Shown in pieces: positions 33,564 through 45,174 of a stretch of 64,000 nt of DNA; positions within the stretch are counted from its first letter, which is position 1; every line of letters begins with the position of its first letter. The position numbers and the translations under genes are program-made. This DNA is from Begonia masoniana (Eukaryota; Streptophyta; Magnoliopsida; Cucurbitales; Begoniaceae): contig CM039515.1 of assembly GCA_022432975.1 (NCBI GenBank), positions 14,758,583-14,822,582 on the forward strand. The letters are read 5' to 3'. The notes below the pieces were generated by a model that was not told the DNA's origin, did not search any database, and saw nothing but the letters and a program-made list of their open reading frames with translations.

Positions 33564-35537
33564 TGAATCCAAATTCCCCAGCTCCGGCGAAGGGTAACCC
33601 CGGCTTTTTAGAGAGAGAAACGCAGCAAGAAAATTGAGTATTTTATGGGAAGGCACTATTTTGAAGTTGTAACGTTAATATTTTTTGAATTCAAATTTGT
33701 GGGGGCCGCCTACGCATGGAGTAATCTAAACCGTCCACTTTACTACTGAATCGGGCTTAACGGCTAGGATTCATGTCATTTTTGGGCTGGGTATTTTATT
33801 TACTTATTGGGGTAATGGGCCCAGGTCTTGGTTCCGACTGTTATGGCCTTCTTCGTATTCTATTTTTCTTAGCATCAAATAAAATATAATACAATGTTAA
33901 ATAAAATGTTCAAATAAATCTAATATCTTTTGGTATTTTTTTAAATTAATCTCAGTTTCTTATTTACTATATAAATTAATTTTTAAATAAATACTAAACG
34001 ATATTGGATTTATTTGAACATTTTTTCACATGTTCACCACATCATGAGTAGATAATAGAAATTTTTTTTTGTGATTTTCTAAAACTTGTATGATTTATTA
34101 TATAGTTTTATAAATTACTAAAATAAAATTACAATAAATCGTAAATGTGTTAAAAAATCACGAAAATTTTTGTATTATCTTTTTATTAAGTAGTGAACAT
34201 GTGGTAAAAATTTCAAGCGAATCTAATATCGTTTGGTAATTTTTTAAATGAGGGTTTAACAAAATTATTGATGAAAAGTCAAACTGATAATAGAATCAAA
34301 GCACATAGTTAGGTTTGCCGATTATTTTAGTATAAGGGGCTAACGGAAATAAAGTGCATAGTACATAGTTAAAATCGATAATTATCCTAAAATATAATAC
34401 AATGTTAATCTACTATTCTATGAATATCTTAAAATAAGAAAATTCAAATAAATACTAATTTTTTTAATTGAAGATAAGTAAATTCTACGTTGGGACTCTC
34501 GAAAAGTTCACCCGACTTTGAAATATTATTCGTAACAAAAGATTTAATTTAGTCCTTACGCGTTTTTGGAGATTTATCGACTAAAAATACAGACACAAAA
34601 CACTATCAATTTAGTCTATGTCCCTCGAAATAAGCATGCTATTAGAGAGCTCTAATTTAATGGTAAGTCATAATAATTTGAGACGATTATCGAGTATAAT
34701 ATGATTTTTTCTCTTAAACTTTCTTGCCGTATTGCTTTTGCTAATTTAGAGATGGTAGAACTCGAATTAGTTGCATAGATACAAGTAGGTGAGTAATATA
34801 TGATTGAAATACATATATTGTTAGTAATTAATTTATATTAAATACTAAGAAATTATAAATTTGTAAATTGTATAATACCCTCTAACTAAGTTTATTTTCT
34901 TTCTATTGGGTTATTAAAACTAGTACTGCAGTGAACATAATCACTTTTCATTGCCAAAAAAAAATATCTGAAAATCAAAAGATAGTTGAAGATTTATTAA
35001 AAAACAAAATAATGAGTTGTTTTGATGTAACCAAAATTTTAACTAAAGTAATATTCAATTTAAATCATGATGTATGAGGTACTGAACAAAAACCAACTTC
35101 AAGTAAATTTTTAAACGAACTAAACCTAGAAGTATAAAAAACGTTTGAAATAAACCTTGTGAGCCCGGTGGTGACCCCCGTTCTCAAAAAAAAAAAAAAA
35201 TAGAGCAATCAATATCAAAATTTCTTGAAATTCTTACCACATGTTTAGCATATCATTAGAAGATAATCAGAAAGATTTCGTGATTCTTCAACTCTTGTAC
35301 AATTTATTATAATTTTTTAAACAATATTTTATAAAATAGACGTCAAAAAATTATAATAAATCGTACAAGTGTTGCAAAATCACCCAACTTTTCAGATTAT
35401 ATTCCCACGATATGCTGAACATGTGATAAAAATTTCATCCCATATTATTCCCTATATTTTTTGAGATAGCCAATATGAATTTTTTTAAATTTAATTTAGA
35501 TCAATTAAATTTAACTGGTGATGGATGTCAAAGTGAG
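33564..35537. other. Upstream flank of kinesin copy 2 (inverted)
   Basis: The reverse complement of 12936-14909, including foldback elements 2 (33993-34238) and 1 (about 35210-35450). The outer limit is TGTCAAAGTGAGAG (35524-35537), complement of the CTCTCATTTTGACA that begins the flank in copy 1; beyond it the two arms stop matching. Confidence 0.8.
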
Positions 35538-35544
35538 AGTAAAC

Positions 35545-36059
35545 GATATCTGTGGATTTGATCGTTTTATTGAATATGTTGTTTATTGCATCCGAAGACT
35601 ATGATCTGGTGTTCCAGGAGGTGTCCCAGGAGGCAATATTTTTTTATCTTCATTGAAGCTCAGTCTCGGGAGGAGTTCTGTTACTTAGACAAGGGGAGCT
35701 TGTCGTTCTTGATCGTGGGCAAGGGGATCTTGCCATAACACGGATTCTGGGAGGAATCAACAACGAGGGGATCTTGTTGTTATCTAGATCTTGGGAGAGG
35801 TCGTTCTAAAGTCGAGGGGATCTCGCAAAAACAGTTTCCTTGGGGAAGTTAGCTAGAGGCGGCGACAAAGATAAGATGAAGTTTTTATTTGTATAAGTCT
35901 GATTGTCTTGTAACTTTGTGAACTCAAAAAAATATTTTTATATCTGGGCGTGGCCCCGCAGACGTAGGCTGGTTTCCAAACTGCGTTAACTACCTCTTGT
36001 CTCATTTATTTTCGCATATTTATATTGTTCATCATTGCATTCATTATCGGTGTCACACG
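35545..36059 (+). mobile_element. SIRE-type copia LTR, 3' fragment
   Basis: It matches 12498-12934 and 56860-57338 in the same orientation (ATCTGTGGATTTGATCG onward) and carries the segment around 35677-35745 that copy 1 has lost. It continues beyond the truncation point of the other two to ATCGGTGTCACA, probably the true LTR end. It sits just outside the right arm of the palindrome, while the left arm is bordered by the same LTR in the same orientation. Confidence 0.7.
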
Positions 36060-36079
36060 TAATACCCTGTGTGACACCG
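36048..36079. repeat. Perfect 11-bp inverted repeat at LTR/satellite junction
   Basis: CGGTGTCACAC (36048-36058) and GTGTGACACCG (36069-36079) pair perfectly around a 10-nt loop. It looks like two LTR-type termini meeting head to head, or a simple hairpin at the boundary of satellite SatB. Confidence 0.75.
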
Positions 36080-36149
36080 CAGAACTAATCGTAATCTTTC
36101 ACAAAATATTAGAAAATGTAAGAAAGGTGGAAGAACAAGCAGTGCAATT

Positions 36150-39100
36150 GGACAAATTGTTCGGGGTCTAAATTGAACACTCCTCATAGTTCGGTGGCCA
36201 GATTGCCGAAACATATTGTTTGGGGTCTGAATTGAAAAAAACCTCATAGTTCAAGGGTGGAATTGTAGAAAAAAATTGTTCGGGGTCTGAATTGAAAATT
36301 CCTCATAATTCGGGGCTACAAATTGTTCGAGGTCTGAATTGAAAAACCTCATAGTTCAAGGGTCGAATTGCATAAAAAAATTGCTAGGGGTCTGAATTGA
36401 AAACTTCTCATAGTTCGGGGGTGAATTGCCAAAACAAATTGTTGGGGGTCTGAATTGAAAATATCTCATAGTTGGGTGTTCGAATTAAAGAAATAAATTG
36501 TACGGTGTCTGAATTGAAAAACCCTTATAGTTCGATGGCTGAAAGATATATTTTCATAGTTTGGTGGACGAATTTGACGAAAGAAATTGTTCGGGTCTGA
36601 ATTAAACAAACCTCATAGTTCGGTGGCCGAAATGCCCAAACAAATTTTTCGGGGTCTGAAAAGAAAACTCCTCCTAGTTTGGGGGTATGAATTGAAAAAC
36701 TTCATAGTTTAAGGATCAAATTGTTAAAATAAATTGTTTGGAATCTGAATTGAAAACGTCTCATAATTTGGAGGCTGAAATGAAGAAAAAATTGTTCGGG
36801 GTCTAAATCGAAAAAAATTCATAGTTCAAGGATCAAATAGTAGAAACAAATTGTTCGGGGTCTGAATTGAAAACTCCTCATAGTTCGGGGGCTAAAATGA
36901 CGCAAGATAATGTTCGGGGTCAGAATTGAAAAATACTCATAGTTCGGGGGCCGCAATGACGAAAGCAAATATTCGGGGTTTGAATTGAAAATACTCATAG
37001 TTTGAGAGGCGAATTGCCAAAACAAATTGTTGACGGTCTGAATTGAAAATATCTCATAGTTGGGTATTCAAATTGAACAAATAAATTTTACGGTGTCTGA
37101 ATTGAAAAACCCTTATAGTTCGGTGGCAAAAAGATATATTTTCATAGTTTGGTGGGCGAATTTGACGAAAGAAATTGTTCGGGGTCTGAATTGAACAAAC
37201 CTCATAGTTCGGTGGCCGAAATGCCTAAACAAATTGTTCGAGGTCTGAAATGAAAACTCCTCATAGTTCGGGGGTTTGAATTGAAAAACTTCATAGTTTA
37301 AGGATCAAATTGTTAAAATAAATTGTTTGGGGTCTTAATTGAAAACGCCTCATAGTTTGGGGGCTGAAATGACGAAACAAATTGTTCGTGGTCTAAATTG
37401 AAAAATAGTTCAAGGATCAAATAGTAGAAAAAATTGTTCGTTGTCTGAATTGAAAACTCCTCATAGTTCGGGGGCCGAAATGACGCAAGATAATGTTCGG
37501 GGTCTGAATTGAAAAATACTCATAGTTCGGGGGCCGCAATGACGAAAGCAAATGTTCGGGGTCTGAATTGAAAAATACTCATAGTTCGGTGGCTGAATTG
37601 CCGAAATAAATTGTTCAGGTCTGAATTGAAAACTCCTCATAGTTCGGGGTCAGAAACGAAAAATCCTCATAGTTTGGTGGCCGGATTGCCGAAACAAATT
37701 GTTCGGGGTCTGAGTTGAAAAACCTCATAAATTAAGGGTCGAATTGCAGAAACAATTTGTTCGGGGTCAGAATTGAAAACTCTTCATAGTTTGGGGGCCG
37801 CATTGATGAAAGAAAATGTTCGGGGTCAGAATTGAAAAATCCTTATAGTTCAAGGGTCGAATTGCAGAAAAAAAATATTTGGGGTCTAAATTGCAAAACT
37901 CCTTATAGTTTGGGGGCTGAATTGCCGAAACACATTGTTGGGGATCTGAATTGAAAAACCCATATAGCTCGGTGGCCGAAATGACGAAACAAATTGCTCG
38001 GTGGCTGAATTGATATATTTTCATAGTTCGATGGGCGAATTGATGAAAGAAATTGTTTGGGGGCCGAATTGATGAAAGAAAATGTTCGGGGTCAGAATTG
38101 AAAAATCCTCATAGTTCGGTGGCCAGATTGCCGAAACAAATGGTTAGGGGTCTGAATTGAAAAAACCTCATAGTTTAAGGGTCGAATTGCAGAAACAAAT
38201 TGTTCGATGTCTGAATTGAAAACTCCTCATAGTTCGGGGCCGATTGACTAAAGAAAATGTTTGGTGTTTGAATTGAAAAATACTCATAGTTCGGTGGCTG
38301 AATTGCCGAAACAAATTGTTCGGGGTCTGAATTGAAAAAACTTTATAGTTCAAAGGTTGAATTGCAGAAACAAATTATTCGGAGTCTGAATTGAAAATTC
38401 CTCATAGTTTGGGGGCCCAATTGACGAAAGAAAATGTTCGGGGTCTGAATTGAAAAAACCTCATAGTTCAAGGGTCGAATTGACGAAAGAAATTTTTCGG
38501 GATCTGAATTGGAAAAACCTCATAGTTTGGTTCTCGAATTGCTGAAAGAAATTATTTCGTGTCTGAATTGAAAACTCTTTATAGTTCGGTGGCCGAATTT
38601 GCGAAAAAAATTGTTCGGCCTCTGAATTGAAAAATCCTCATAGTTCGGTGGCTGAATTGATGAAACAAATTGTTCGGTGATTGAATTGAAAAAACCTTAT
38701 AGTTCAGTGTTTGCATTAACGAAAGAAATTGTTCGTCGTCTGAATTGAAAAAGCCTTATAGTTGGGTGGCAGAATTGACGAAAAAATATGTCCGATGTGG
38801 ATTTGAAAAAACTTCATAGTTCCATGTTCGGATTTACGAAAGAAATTGTCCTGTGTCTGAATTGAAAAAACTTCATAGTTTGGTAATTGAAGAAAGAAAT
38901 TGTTCGGTGTATTGAAAAAATCTCATAGTTTGTTGGCCGAATTGACGAAGGAAATTGTTTGGTGTCGGAATTGAAAAAACCTCATAGATTGGTGGTGGAA
39001 TTGACAAAGGAATTTGTTCGGTGTCTAAATTGAAAAAACTTCATAATTTGGTGGTCGAATTGACGAACAAAATTGTTCAGTGTCTGAATTGAAAACCCTC

Positions 39101-39575
39101 ATAGTTCAATGTTCGAATTGACGAAAGAAATTGTTCGGTGTATGAATTGAAAAAACCTCATAGTTAGGTGTTCGAATTGATGAAAGAAATTGTTCAGTGT
39201 CTGAATTGAAAAAATTCATAGTTTGGTGTTCTAATTGACGAAAAAAAATATTCGGTGCTTGAATGAAAAAAAGCTTATAGTTGGGTGTTCGAATTGACGA
39301 AAGAAATTGTTTGGTGTCTGAATGAAAAAACTTCATAGTTCGGTGAACGAATTGAATAAAGAAATTGCTCGGTGTCTAAATTGAAGAACCCTCATAGTTC
39401 GGTGGTCGCATTGACGAAATAAATTGTTCAGTGTCTAAATTGAAAAAATCTTATACTTCGGTTGTTGAATTGACGAAATAAATTGTTTGGTATTTAAATT
39501 GAAAAAATCTCATAATTTGGTATTCGAATTGACGAAAAAAATTCTTCGAAGTCTGAATTGAAAACACCTTATGTG
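36150..39575 (+). repeat. Satellite SatB, about 59-60 bp unit
   Basis: Units alternate a half starting TTCGGGGTCTGAATTGAA and ending CTCATAG with a half starting TTCGGTGGCCGAATTG followed by ACGAAAGAAATTG. Divergence is high and increases to the right, where the halves become irregular (38700-39570). The 30+29-bp two-half design and base positions align with SatA, so the two are related. ORFs read from it are chance frames. Confidence 0.93.
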
Positions 39576-42209
39576 TTTTATTTTATCTCTACCCGGTCAT
39601 AGATGTATTAATTCTATTTTTAATATTTTTTTTAAATAATGAAATGATAAAGAAAGTTTAGAAAAACAAAAAAACGCTTGTTAAACAAGTAATTCAGCTT
39701 CGAAGACGCCATCATAACGCGTTTATATTTATCGCTTCAAAACCATACCTTAAAAATCTAACTTTAACCCGAATTTCTACAAATGTCTTAAAATCACACA
39801 TTTATCTTCAAACTGAATAGAAAGAGTTATCCGAAGATTTTCGAAGAAAAATAGGAAAATTTATGCAATTTACAAATTAAAAGTCGTTCATTTCATGGAA
39901 AAAACACAAGTTATTCAAGTTGTTCACTGCCAGTTATATCAACGTTATAGGTTAAAAAGTGGTAATCTGGTGAAACTCGACATATACCAACGTGAACATA
40001 ACCTATAATAGCCAAATGAGAGAGAAATATGCATATTAAAGTGAAGAAAAGTAAAGATTAATCACCTTTAACGTTGTGTCAAAACAAGCATAAGGAAAGT
40101 TAGACTTTTTAAACGCATTTAGCAAATTGAGAAATGGACAGACCAACAATGAAAACCAGCAAAAGTGTTCATATATCTATGGTAGAATAAATGTAAACAT
40201 CCGTGAATGAACTTAAAACAAATTTCAAATAGTCAAAGCATCCACTGTTCTTATGAAGTAGTGAATTAAAGACTTTCCATATTGTTTAGCAATTTCATTC
40301 CAGTCAAGCAAAATTTGCTCCCTTCTAGAATTTCCTTTTGCAAACTGGAGAAGACTCTTTAGCCAACCGCTATCCTTTGTTTCTAACATTCTACAAAGAA
40401 CTGGGTATTCCTTTCCCTCTGGAATGTATTGGTAGTACAACCTGCTCAAGAACATGTAGTAAGAATCCTCCAAAAGCTAAAACACTTCACTTCATCAATT
40501 CATGCTTATTATTTTTATTTTTCATCTCTTTTTTTCATATTAAACAACCCCAAAGACATAGCATACTAACATAGTTCAAATAGTTATACTACCCACAAAC
40601 TAACCCAACAGTCAATACTAATCCAACTAGTTGTATCGAGCGATTTGGTCAATTAGATCAGATCAGTTTGGTTTCAAAAAAAAAAAAAAAAACTGAATAC
40701 TATGGTTTAATCTCAGTTTACATAATATAAGAATCTAACTAATCAAACGATCCCGCAAACTTAAAATTAACCAGTTGGTCTTATATTATTTTTTTAACTT
40801 CAACAAATTTGGATTCTTCACACAAATTTTTTATGGATCTTGTTTATTTTTTCGAAAATTAATTAGAATGTAATATTGTTAAAGTCTTTACAAGCATATA
40901 AACATTGAAACTACCATAAAAAGATTCAAGAATTTAACAATTGTTTTTTTAATAGTTTATTATATTTGAGTTTTTGGCTAAATAACATACTTGAATGTAT
41001 TCGATATTTTATTTTTAGTTTGTTTAGCTAGTGCGGCCTGGTTTGTGATAAACCCCAACCTGCTAACTGCCAACTCAGCCATTAGTTAGGATAAAGGTGC
41101 TCACTTGTTCATCCTTCTGTTTATACTAAATATCCATTTCTTTATAATGAATTGTATCTAAGACTGGCAGAATTTGAGGGTGTTAAAATGGGGGAGGTAG
41201 TCATAGGGCTTTGAGAGATAGAGAAAAGGGTGTAAGGGAGGAGAATGAGGAGGGGAGGGTGGTGGGTTAAGTCTTCACGGACCTGTATTGCATCAGAACT
41301 CCATCTATCATTCTTCATTCTTTACATTATTGCCTGGAGCAGCAACTTGCATCGCTGAAAAATCTTTGTCTAGGAAAGCAAAGTGAGCTGCGTCTAATGT
41401 TTATGCCGCTTAAGTGCCTTCTTTTTAGAACACAACTCATTTCACCACTTGACAAGTAGAGCTAGAAATGAAAGAGGTATATCTGATGGGATTACTGCGG
41501 GGTTTGTTTAAGCTTTGATACCTAGGAATTGATTTGACCGAATTGTTTGAATCATTAATTTAGTTTGACACTTGTCTGTTCTTAATCTAGTTTTTAGTCC
41601 CTCGCTGGTTCTTAATCTTAGTTATTTAATGTTGTGGTGTTTACCCTTGTCATTTCTTAATCTTAGTTCTGGATGCACTGTGATGTTTATATTTTTCTAG
41701 GCAAACATTTCTTAGTAATATAATTCCCATTGAAGAATGCCATCTTCGCAATTACCTTGGTTGATATTTCCTTTTGCGAAATATTAAGCTTTGTTGTGTC
41801 AGGTCTTAGATTGTATTTACTTGACAGACTGACATAAAATAAATTTGAGGTATGGTTTGATTTGTGATTTCTCCTCTTTTGATTATTTTTCGAAGTCATG
41901 GCTCTTATGTTTATGTAAAAACTTATTTTCTTAACTTAGTTTCTTTTATTACTGTAAATTTTAACGTTTCAAATATTCTGAAATTTCTCTCTATCTATGC
42001 CTATCATCCATTTTCTTGAAATAATTGCCTGTTCACATCCAACTTGCCTGTTAGATATAGAATATATGGCTTCATTTAGTCAATAGATTGGACTGGACCT
42101 CCGTAACTACAAATACCTGTTATTGTTTGCTTAACTCATTTGTTTATGTTAATCACTCTCTCAACTTGCATATTTGGGCTTAATTGTTGCAATGTGTCGA
42201 ATCCCTTAT
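39576..42209. other. Low-copy AT-rich interval
   Basis: Apart from the exon at 40225-40476 I see no TE termini, satellite or recognisable coding exon. An A-run lies at 40676-40691 and a purine-rich stretch at 41190-41270. It is the only part of the window that resembles ordinary genic or intergenic DNA. Confidence 0.45.
40225..40476 (-). CDS. Terminal exon of an unrecognised protein-coding gene
   Basis: On the minus strand a TTTAG acceptor (complement of 40477-40481) precedes an open frame of 83 codons beginning LLEDSYYMFLSRLYYQY and ending RTVDALTI with a TGA at 40225-40227. The composition (balanced charge, many Leu, Trp and Tyr, no low complexity) looks like a real globular, probably helical, protein and unlike the surrounding satellite frames. 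I do not recognise the family. Upstream exons should lie to the right, but I could not identify any before the LTR at 42210, so the gene may be truncated or have long introns. There are no internal stops. Confidence 0.5.
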   Translation of the reverse strand, partial: LLEDSYYMFLSRLYYQYIPEGKEYPVLCRMLETKDSGWLKSLLQFAKGNSRREQILLDWNEIAKQYGKSLIHYFIRTVDALTI

Positions 42210-42774
42210 TGAAACGCCCCAATTTAAAATCCTCAATTTTTCTTTCTCCAATTTAGAACCATAATTTAAAAATCTCAAAAAAATTTCCCACATCGTTTTA
42301 TCAAATTAAATTAGTGCATTAAAACTCTAACTTCATAATATTTTAAAATTCTCTTTAAATAATAACTGAAATATTAACTGCGTGGAATCTTAATCAAAAT
42401 TTTAAAATATTAAATAACCTTGTCGAAAATTGAAATAAATACAGTATTAACACAATTCAGAAAAACTTCATTTATAAATAGATTATCCAAAGTTTCAATA
42501 GAAATATGAAATATCTTCAACAATTAAAATATACTAATTTAAACATTTCTCTCAGACCCAAAAACATTTTTTTCTTATGTATGCTCACTTGTCTCTAGAA
42601 GGTTCTAGATCACAGCCAACTCTTCATCAGATAAAAATTCACTCGCATCACAAAATTATACAACTATAAGATTTAACTCAGCAAGCAAAAATACGTGCAA
42701 GTGTCAAAATTAACTTTTACCGAATCCGGATTACAGACTGGTTAGTACTCATTTCCCAACCTTAGACTCAGTAA

Positions 42775-42910
42775 TCTCATTGTCGTTCAAGCTTTTGTCA
42801 TCTTACTTTCGATCAAGCTCACAAATCTCATTGTCGTTCAGATTTTTGCTATCACGTCAGTATTATCGTAATGTTCAAGCTTACCATTTCATTGTCGTTC
42901 AGGCTTTTAA
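42775..42910 (-). repeat. CTCATTGTCGTTCA repeats in LTR E
   Basis: CTCATTGTCGTTCA or TTCATTGTCGTTCA recurs three times at about 55-60 bp with related GATCAAGCTC and GTTCAAGCTTAC segments between, in the position where other families carry hairpin arrays. Confidence 0.55.
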
Positions 42911-43507
42911 TATCATATATTTTTCGTCAATTCCATCGTATTCATACACATATAATATACCCTACCAATTTTATCTTTATACTATTCTAAGTCAATACCT
43001 AAACATGCATGTTCAAATATCAGTAACGTGTAAGTAATCAGTTATAAGAAAATAATATAAACTTTTGTGATGTAAGGCCATAGGCAAAACATTAAAAAAT
43101 GGTATTTTCACTTACTTGGATTCCGAGCTATTAGGGTTTCGGGATTTTTTCAATATTCTAGTATTCCCACAATATCTTGTTTAAATAAAATCTTAGTATC
43201 AATGCCTTCTTAATAAATCCAATTTCGACAGAGTTTGGGCATAATTTCCTTTCGTGTGCTCGTAGGTCGAATTGGTTCGAGTTGGGTCGGTTTGTAGGAT
43301 TTTCAGGACATTTTTCTGCCTAAATAAAACATTTGTCATTAATTCTTACTTCAATAAACCATTTCAAAAAGATTTAGGTAGAAATTCTTTACCAGTAAAA
43401 TCTTAATTTGGTTCGGAACCAATCGGGTTAGTTCTGGTCAATCGGGCTAGTTCGGGTCGATCGGGCCTGTTCAGGTCAACTGGGCCAGTTCGGTTCTGCT
43501 AGATTTA

Positions 43508-43690
43508 TGTAAGACACTCCGGCCCAAGTCCAACCCGGGATTTGCGGAGCACTGGGTGGTCCCACTCATGAACTTCTCCCCCTAGAAATGGAGTTTTTGT
43601 CCTCCCCACCACTCGAACCCAGGACCTCCAGGCTATAATCCATGGGCTACAAGTGATGGTACCACTTGGGCTAGACGTCTTTTTTTGTAA
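43508..43690 (-). mobile_element. tRNA-derived SINE, copy 1
   Basis: On the minus strand an A-box-like TAGCCCAAGTGGTA (complement of 43660-43673) is followed about 50 nt later by a B-box-like GGGTTCGAGTGG (complement of 43609-43620), the internal RNA polymerase III promoter layout. The body continues to CCCGGGTTGGACTTGGGCCG. No protein is encoded. Confidence 0.65.
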
Positions 43691-43912
43691 GACCCTCTGG
43701 CCCAAGTCCAACCGGGGATCCGCGGAGTTTTAAACCTAGCACGTCATCCTCCGGCCCAAGTCCAACCCGGTATTCGCGGAGCACTGGGTGGTCCCACTCA
43801 TGAACTTCGCCCTTTAGAAAGGAATTTTTTGCCTTTCCCACCACTCGAACCCAGGATCTCTAGGCTATAATCCATGAGCTACAAGTGATGGTACCACTAC
43901 TTAAGTGAACCG
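43691..43912 (-). mobile_element. tRNA-derived SINE, copy 2
   Basis: A second head-to-tail copy with the same body (CCGGCCCAAGTCCAACC near 43752) and B-box complement CCACTCGAACCC near 43840. The A-box end is altered (ACCACTACTTAAG). Internal rearrangement near 43715-43740. Confidence 0.55.
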
Positions 43913-44034
43913 ATTCGGTTAGACCACACTTTAGTGAACCAGGTGGTTTGGTTCACTGGTTCTTAGGTTGGGATTAAAACCCATTTTTTCTTCTTCTCTG
44001 TTCTTCGTGTTTCCTTCGCGAAATGTAAATTTGT

Positions 44035-44036
<2 letters not shown>

Positions 44037-44068
<32 letters not shown>

Positions 44069-44084
44069 TGTGTGTGTGTGTGTG
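44037..44084. repeat. (GA)n(TG)n microsatellite
   Basis: A GA run followed by a TG run, ending where TGTAACGATCC begins at 44083. Confidence 0.9.
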
Positions 44085-44383
44085 TAACGATCCATGATTT
44101 GCATATACTCGAATCCAAGATTTGCCTATACTCAGCTCACCCGAGGTTTGCAATCTGAAGTTTGCCCTGCAATCGCACTCATGATCTTCTTTCCCCTAGA
44201 AAAAGAGTTTCACTAGCTCAATTGGTACTAGGTTTCCATGAACATGGTACTTTAGCCTGGACGGCCAGAGTTAGAAACCTAGAGAAGACATGAAACTCCC
44301 TTTCCAGGGGGGAGAAGATCATGAGTGCGATTGCGGGGAAAACCTCGGGTGAGCCGAGTATAGGCAAATCCCAGATCGTTACA
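44083..44383. mobile_element. Foldback SINE dimer with TGTAACGATC ends
   Basis: Starts TGTAACGATCC and ends CAGATCGTTACA. Its left part is a reverse-complement SINE tail and its right part a forward SINE with A-box-like TAGCTCAATTGGTA near 44215, so the whole 301 bp is a near palindrome. Shared blocks are GCGATTGCGGGG, CTCGGGTGAGCCGAGTATAG and their complements. Confidence 0.6.
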
Positions 44384-44385
44384 AA

Positions 44386-44600
44386 AACTAGCTCAATTGG
44401 TACTAGATTTCAATGAACATGGTACTTTAGCCTGAAGGGCCAAGGTTCGAAACCGAGGGAGAGTATGAAACTCCCTGGCCAGGGAGGAGAAGTTTATAAG
44501 TGCGATTGCGGGGCAAACCTCGGATTGCGGGGCAAACCTTGGGTGAGCCGAGTAGAGCCAAATCCCAGATTCGAATATAGGCAAATCCCGGATCATTACA
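44386..44600 (+). mobile_element. tRNA-derived SINE with intact A and B boxes
   Basis: A-box TAGCTCAATTGGTA (44389-44402) and a good B-box GGTTCGAAACC (44444-44454) are 42 nt apart. The body has GCGATTGCGGGGCAAACC twice and ends GGATCATTACA near 44600. This is the best preserved of the chain. Confidence 0.68.
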
Positions 44601-44611
44601 AAAAAGATGTA

Positions 44612-44950
44612 TTTTTTTGTAACGATCCGGGATTTGTCTATACTCGAATCCGGGATTTGCCTCTACTCGGTTCACCCGAGGTTTGCCCTGCAATCTGAGG
44701 TTTGCCCCTCAATCGCACTTATGATCTTTATCCCCCTAGAAAGGGAGTTTCATGTATTCCCCAGATTTCGAACCTTGGCCCTCCAGGCTAAAGTATCATG
44801 TTCATGGAAACCTAGTACCAATTGAGATAGTAGGCATGAAACTCCCTTTTCAGGGGGAGAAGATCATGAGTGCGATTGCGGGGCAAACCTCGGGTGAGCC
44901 GAGTATAGGAAAATCACAAATTCAAGTATAGGAAAATCCCAGATCGAGAG
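44612..44950. mobile_element. Further inverted SINE pair
   Basis: TGTAACGATCCGGG opens a reverse copy whose A-box complement TACCAATTGAGATA is near 44817. This is followed at once by a forward tail copy (GAAACTCCC, GCGATTGCGGGG, GAGCCGAGTATAGG) running to about 44945 inside LTR E. Confidence 0.55.
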
Positions 44951-45166
44951 GGAAAGTTGAAAACAGAGAGAGATGAGGGATTTTACACCGATGGCTTGTC
45001 GACCGAGGCTGAGTAGTTGATCTCCCCGAAGTTGTTGCGCGTCGAGGAGGGATTTCTTCTTGTCGGAGGAGATTCGCTGCGTCGGAGACAGAGGTAAGTG
45101 TTCTTCTCTGTCGAAGAATTTGGGAGGAAGAGTTGTGGTGTGATTTTTCCACCACCCGAACCCCTC

Positions 45167-45174
45167 TATTTATA
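45167..45174 (-). promoter_or_regulatory. TATA box of reverse LTR E
   Basis: TATAAATA followed by GAGGGG on the minus strand, about 400 bp from the LTR start. It is the clearest TATA box in the window; transcription would run leftward into R and U5. Confidence 0.55.

Noticed and set aside
12936..35537. Palindrome as a simple assembly artefact
   Set aside because: The arms carry different private insertions with perfect TSDs, different deletions and many substitutions, which an artefactual inverted join would not show.
44389..44454. A functional tRNA gene
   Set aside because: A and B boxes are present but the acceptor and anticodon stems do not pair and a SINE body follows.
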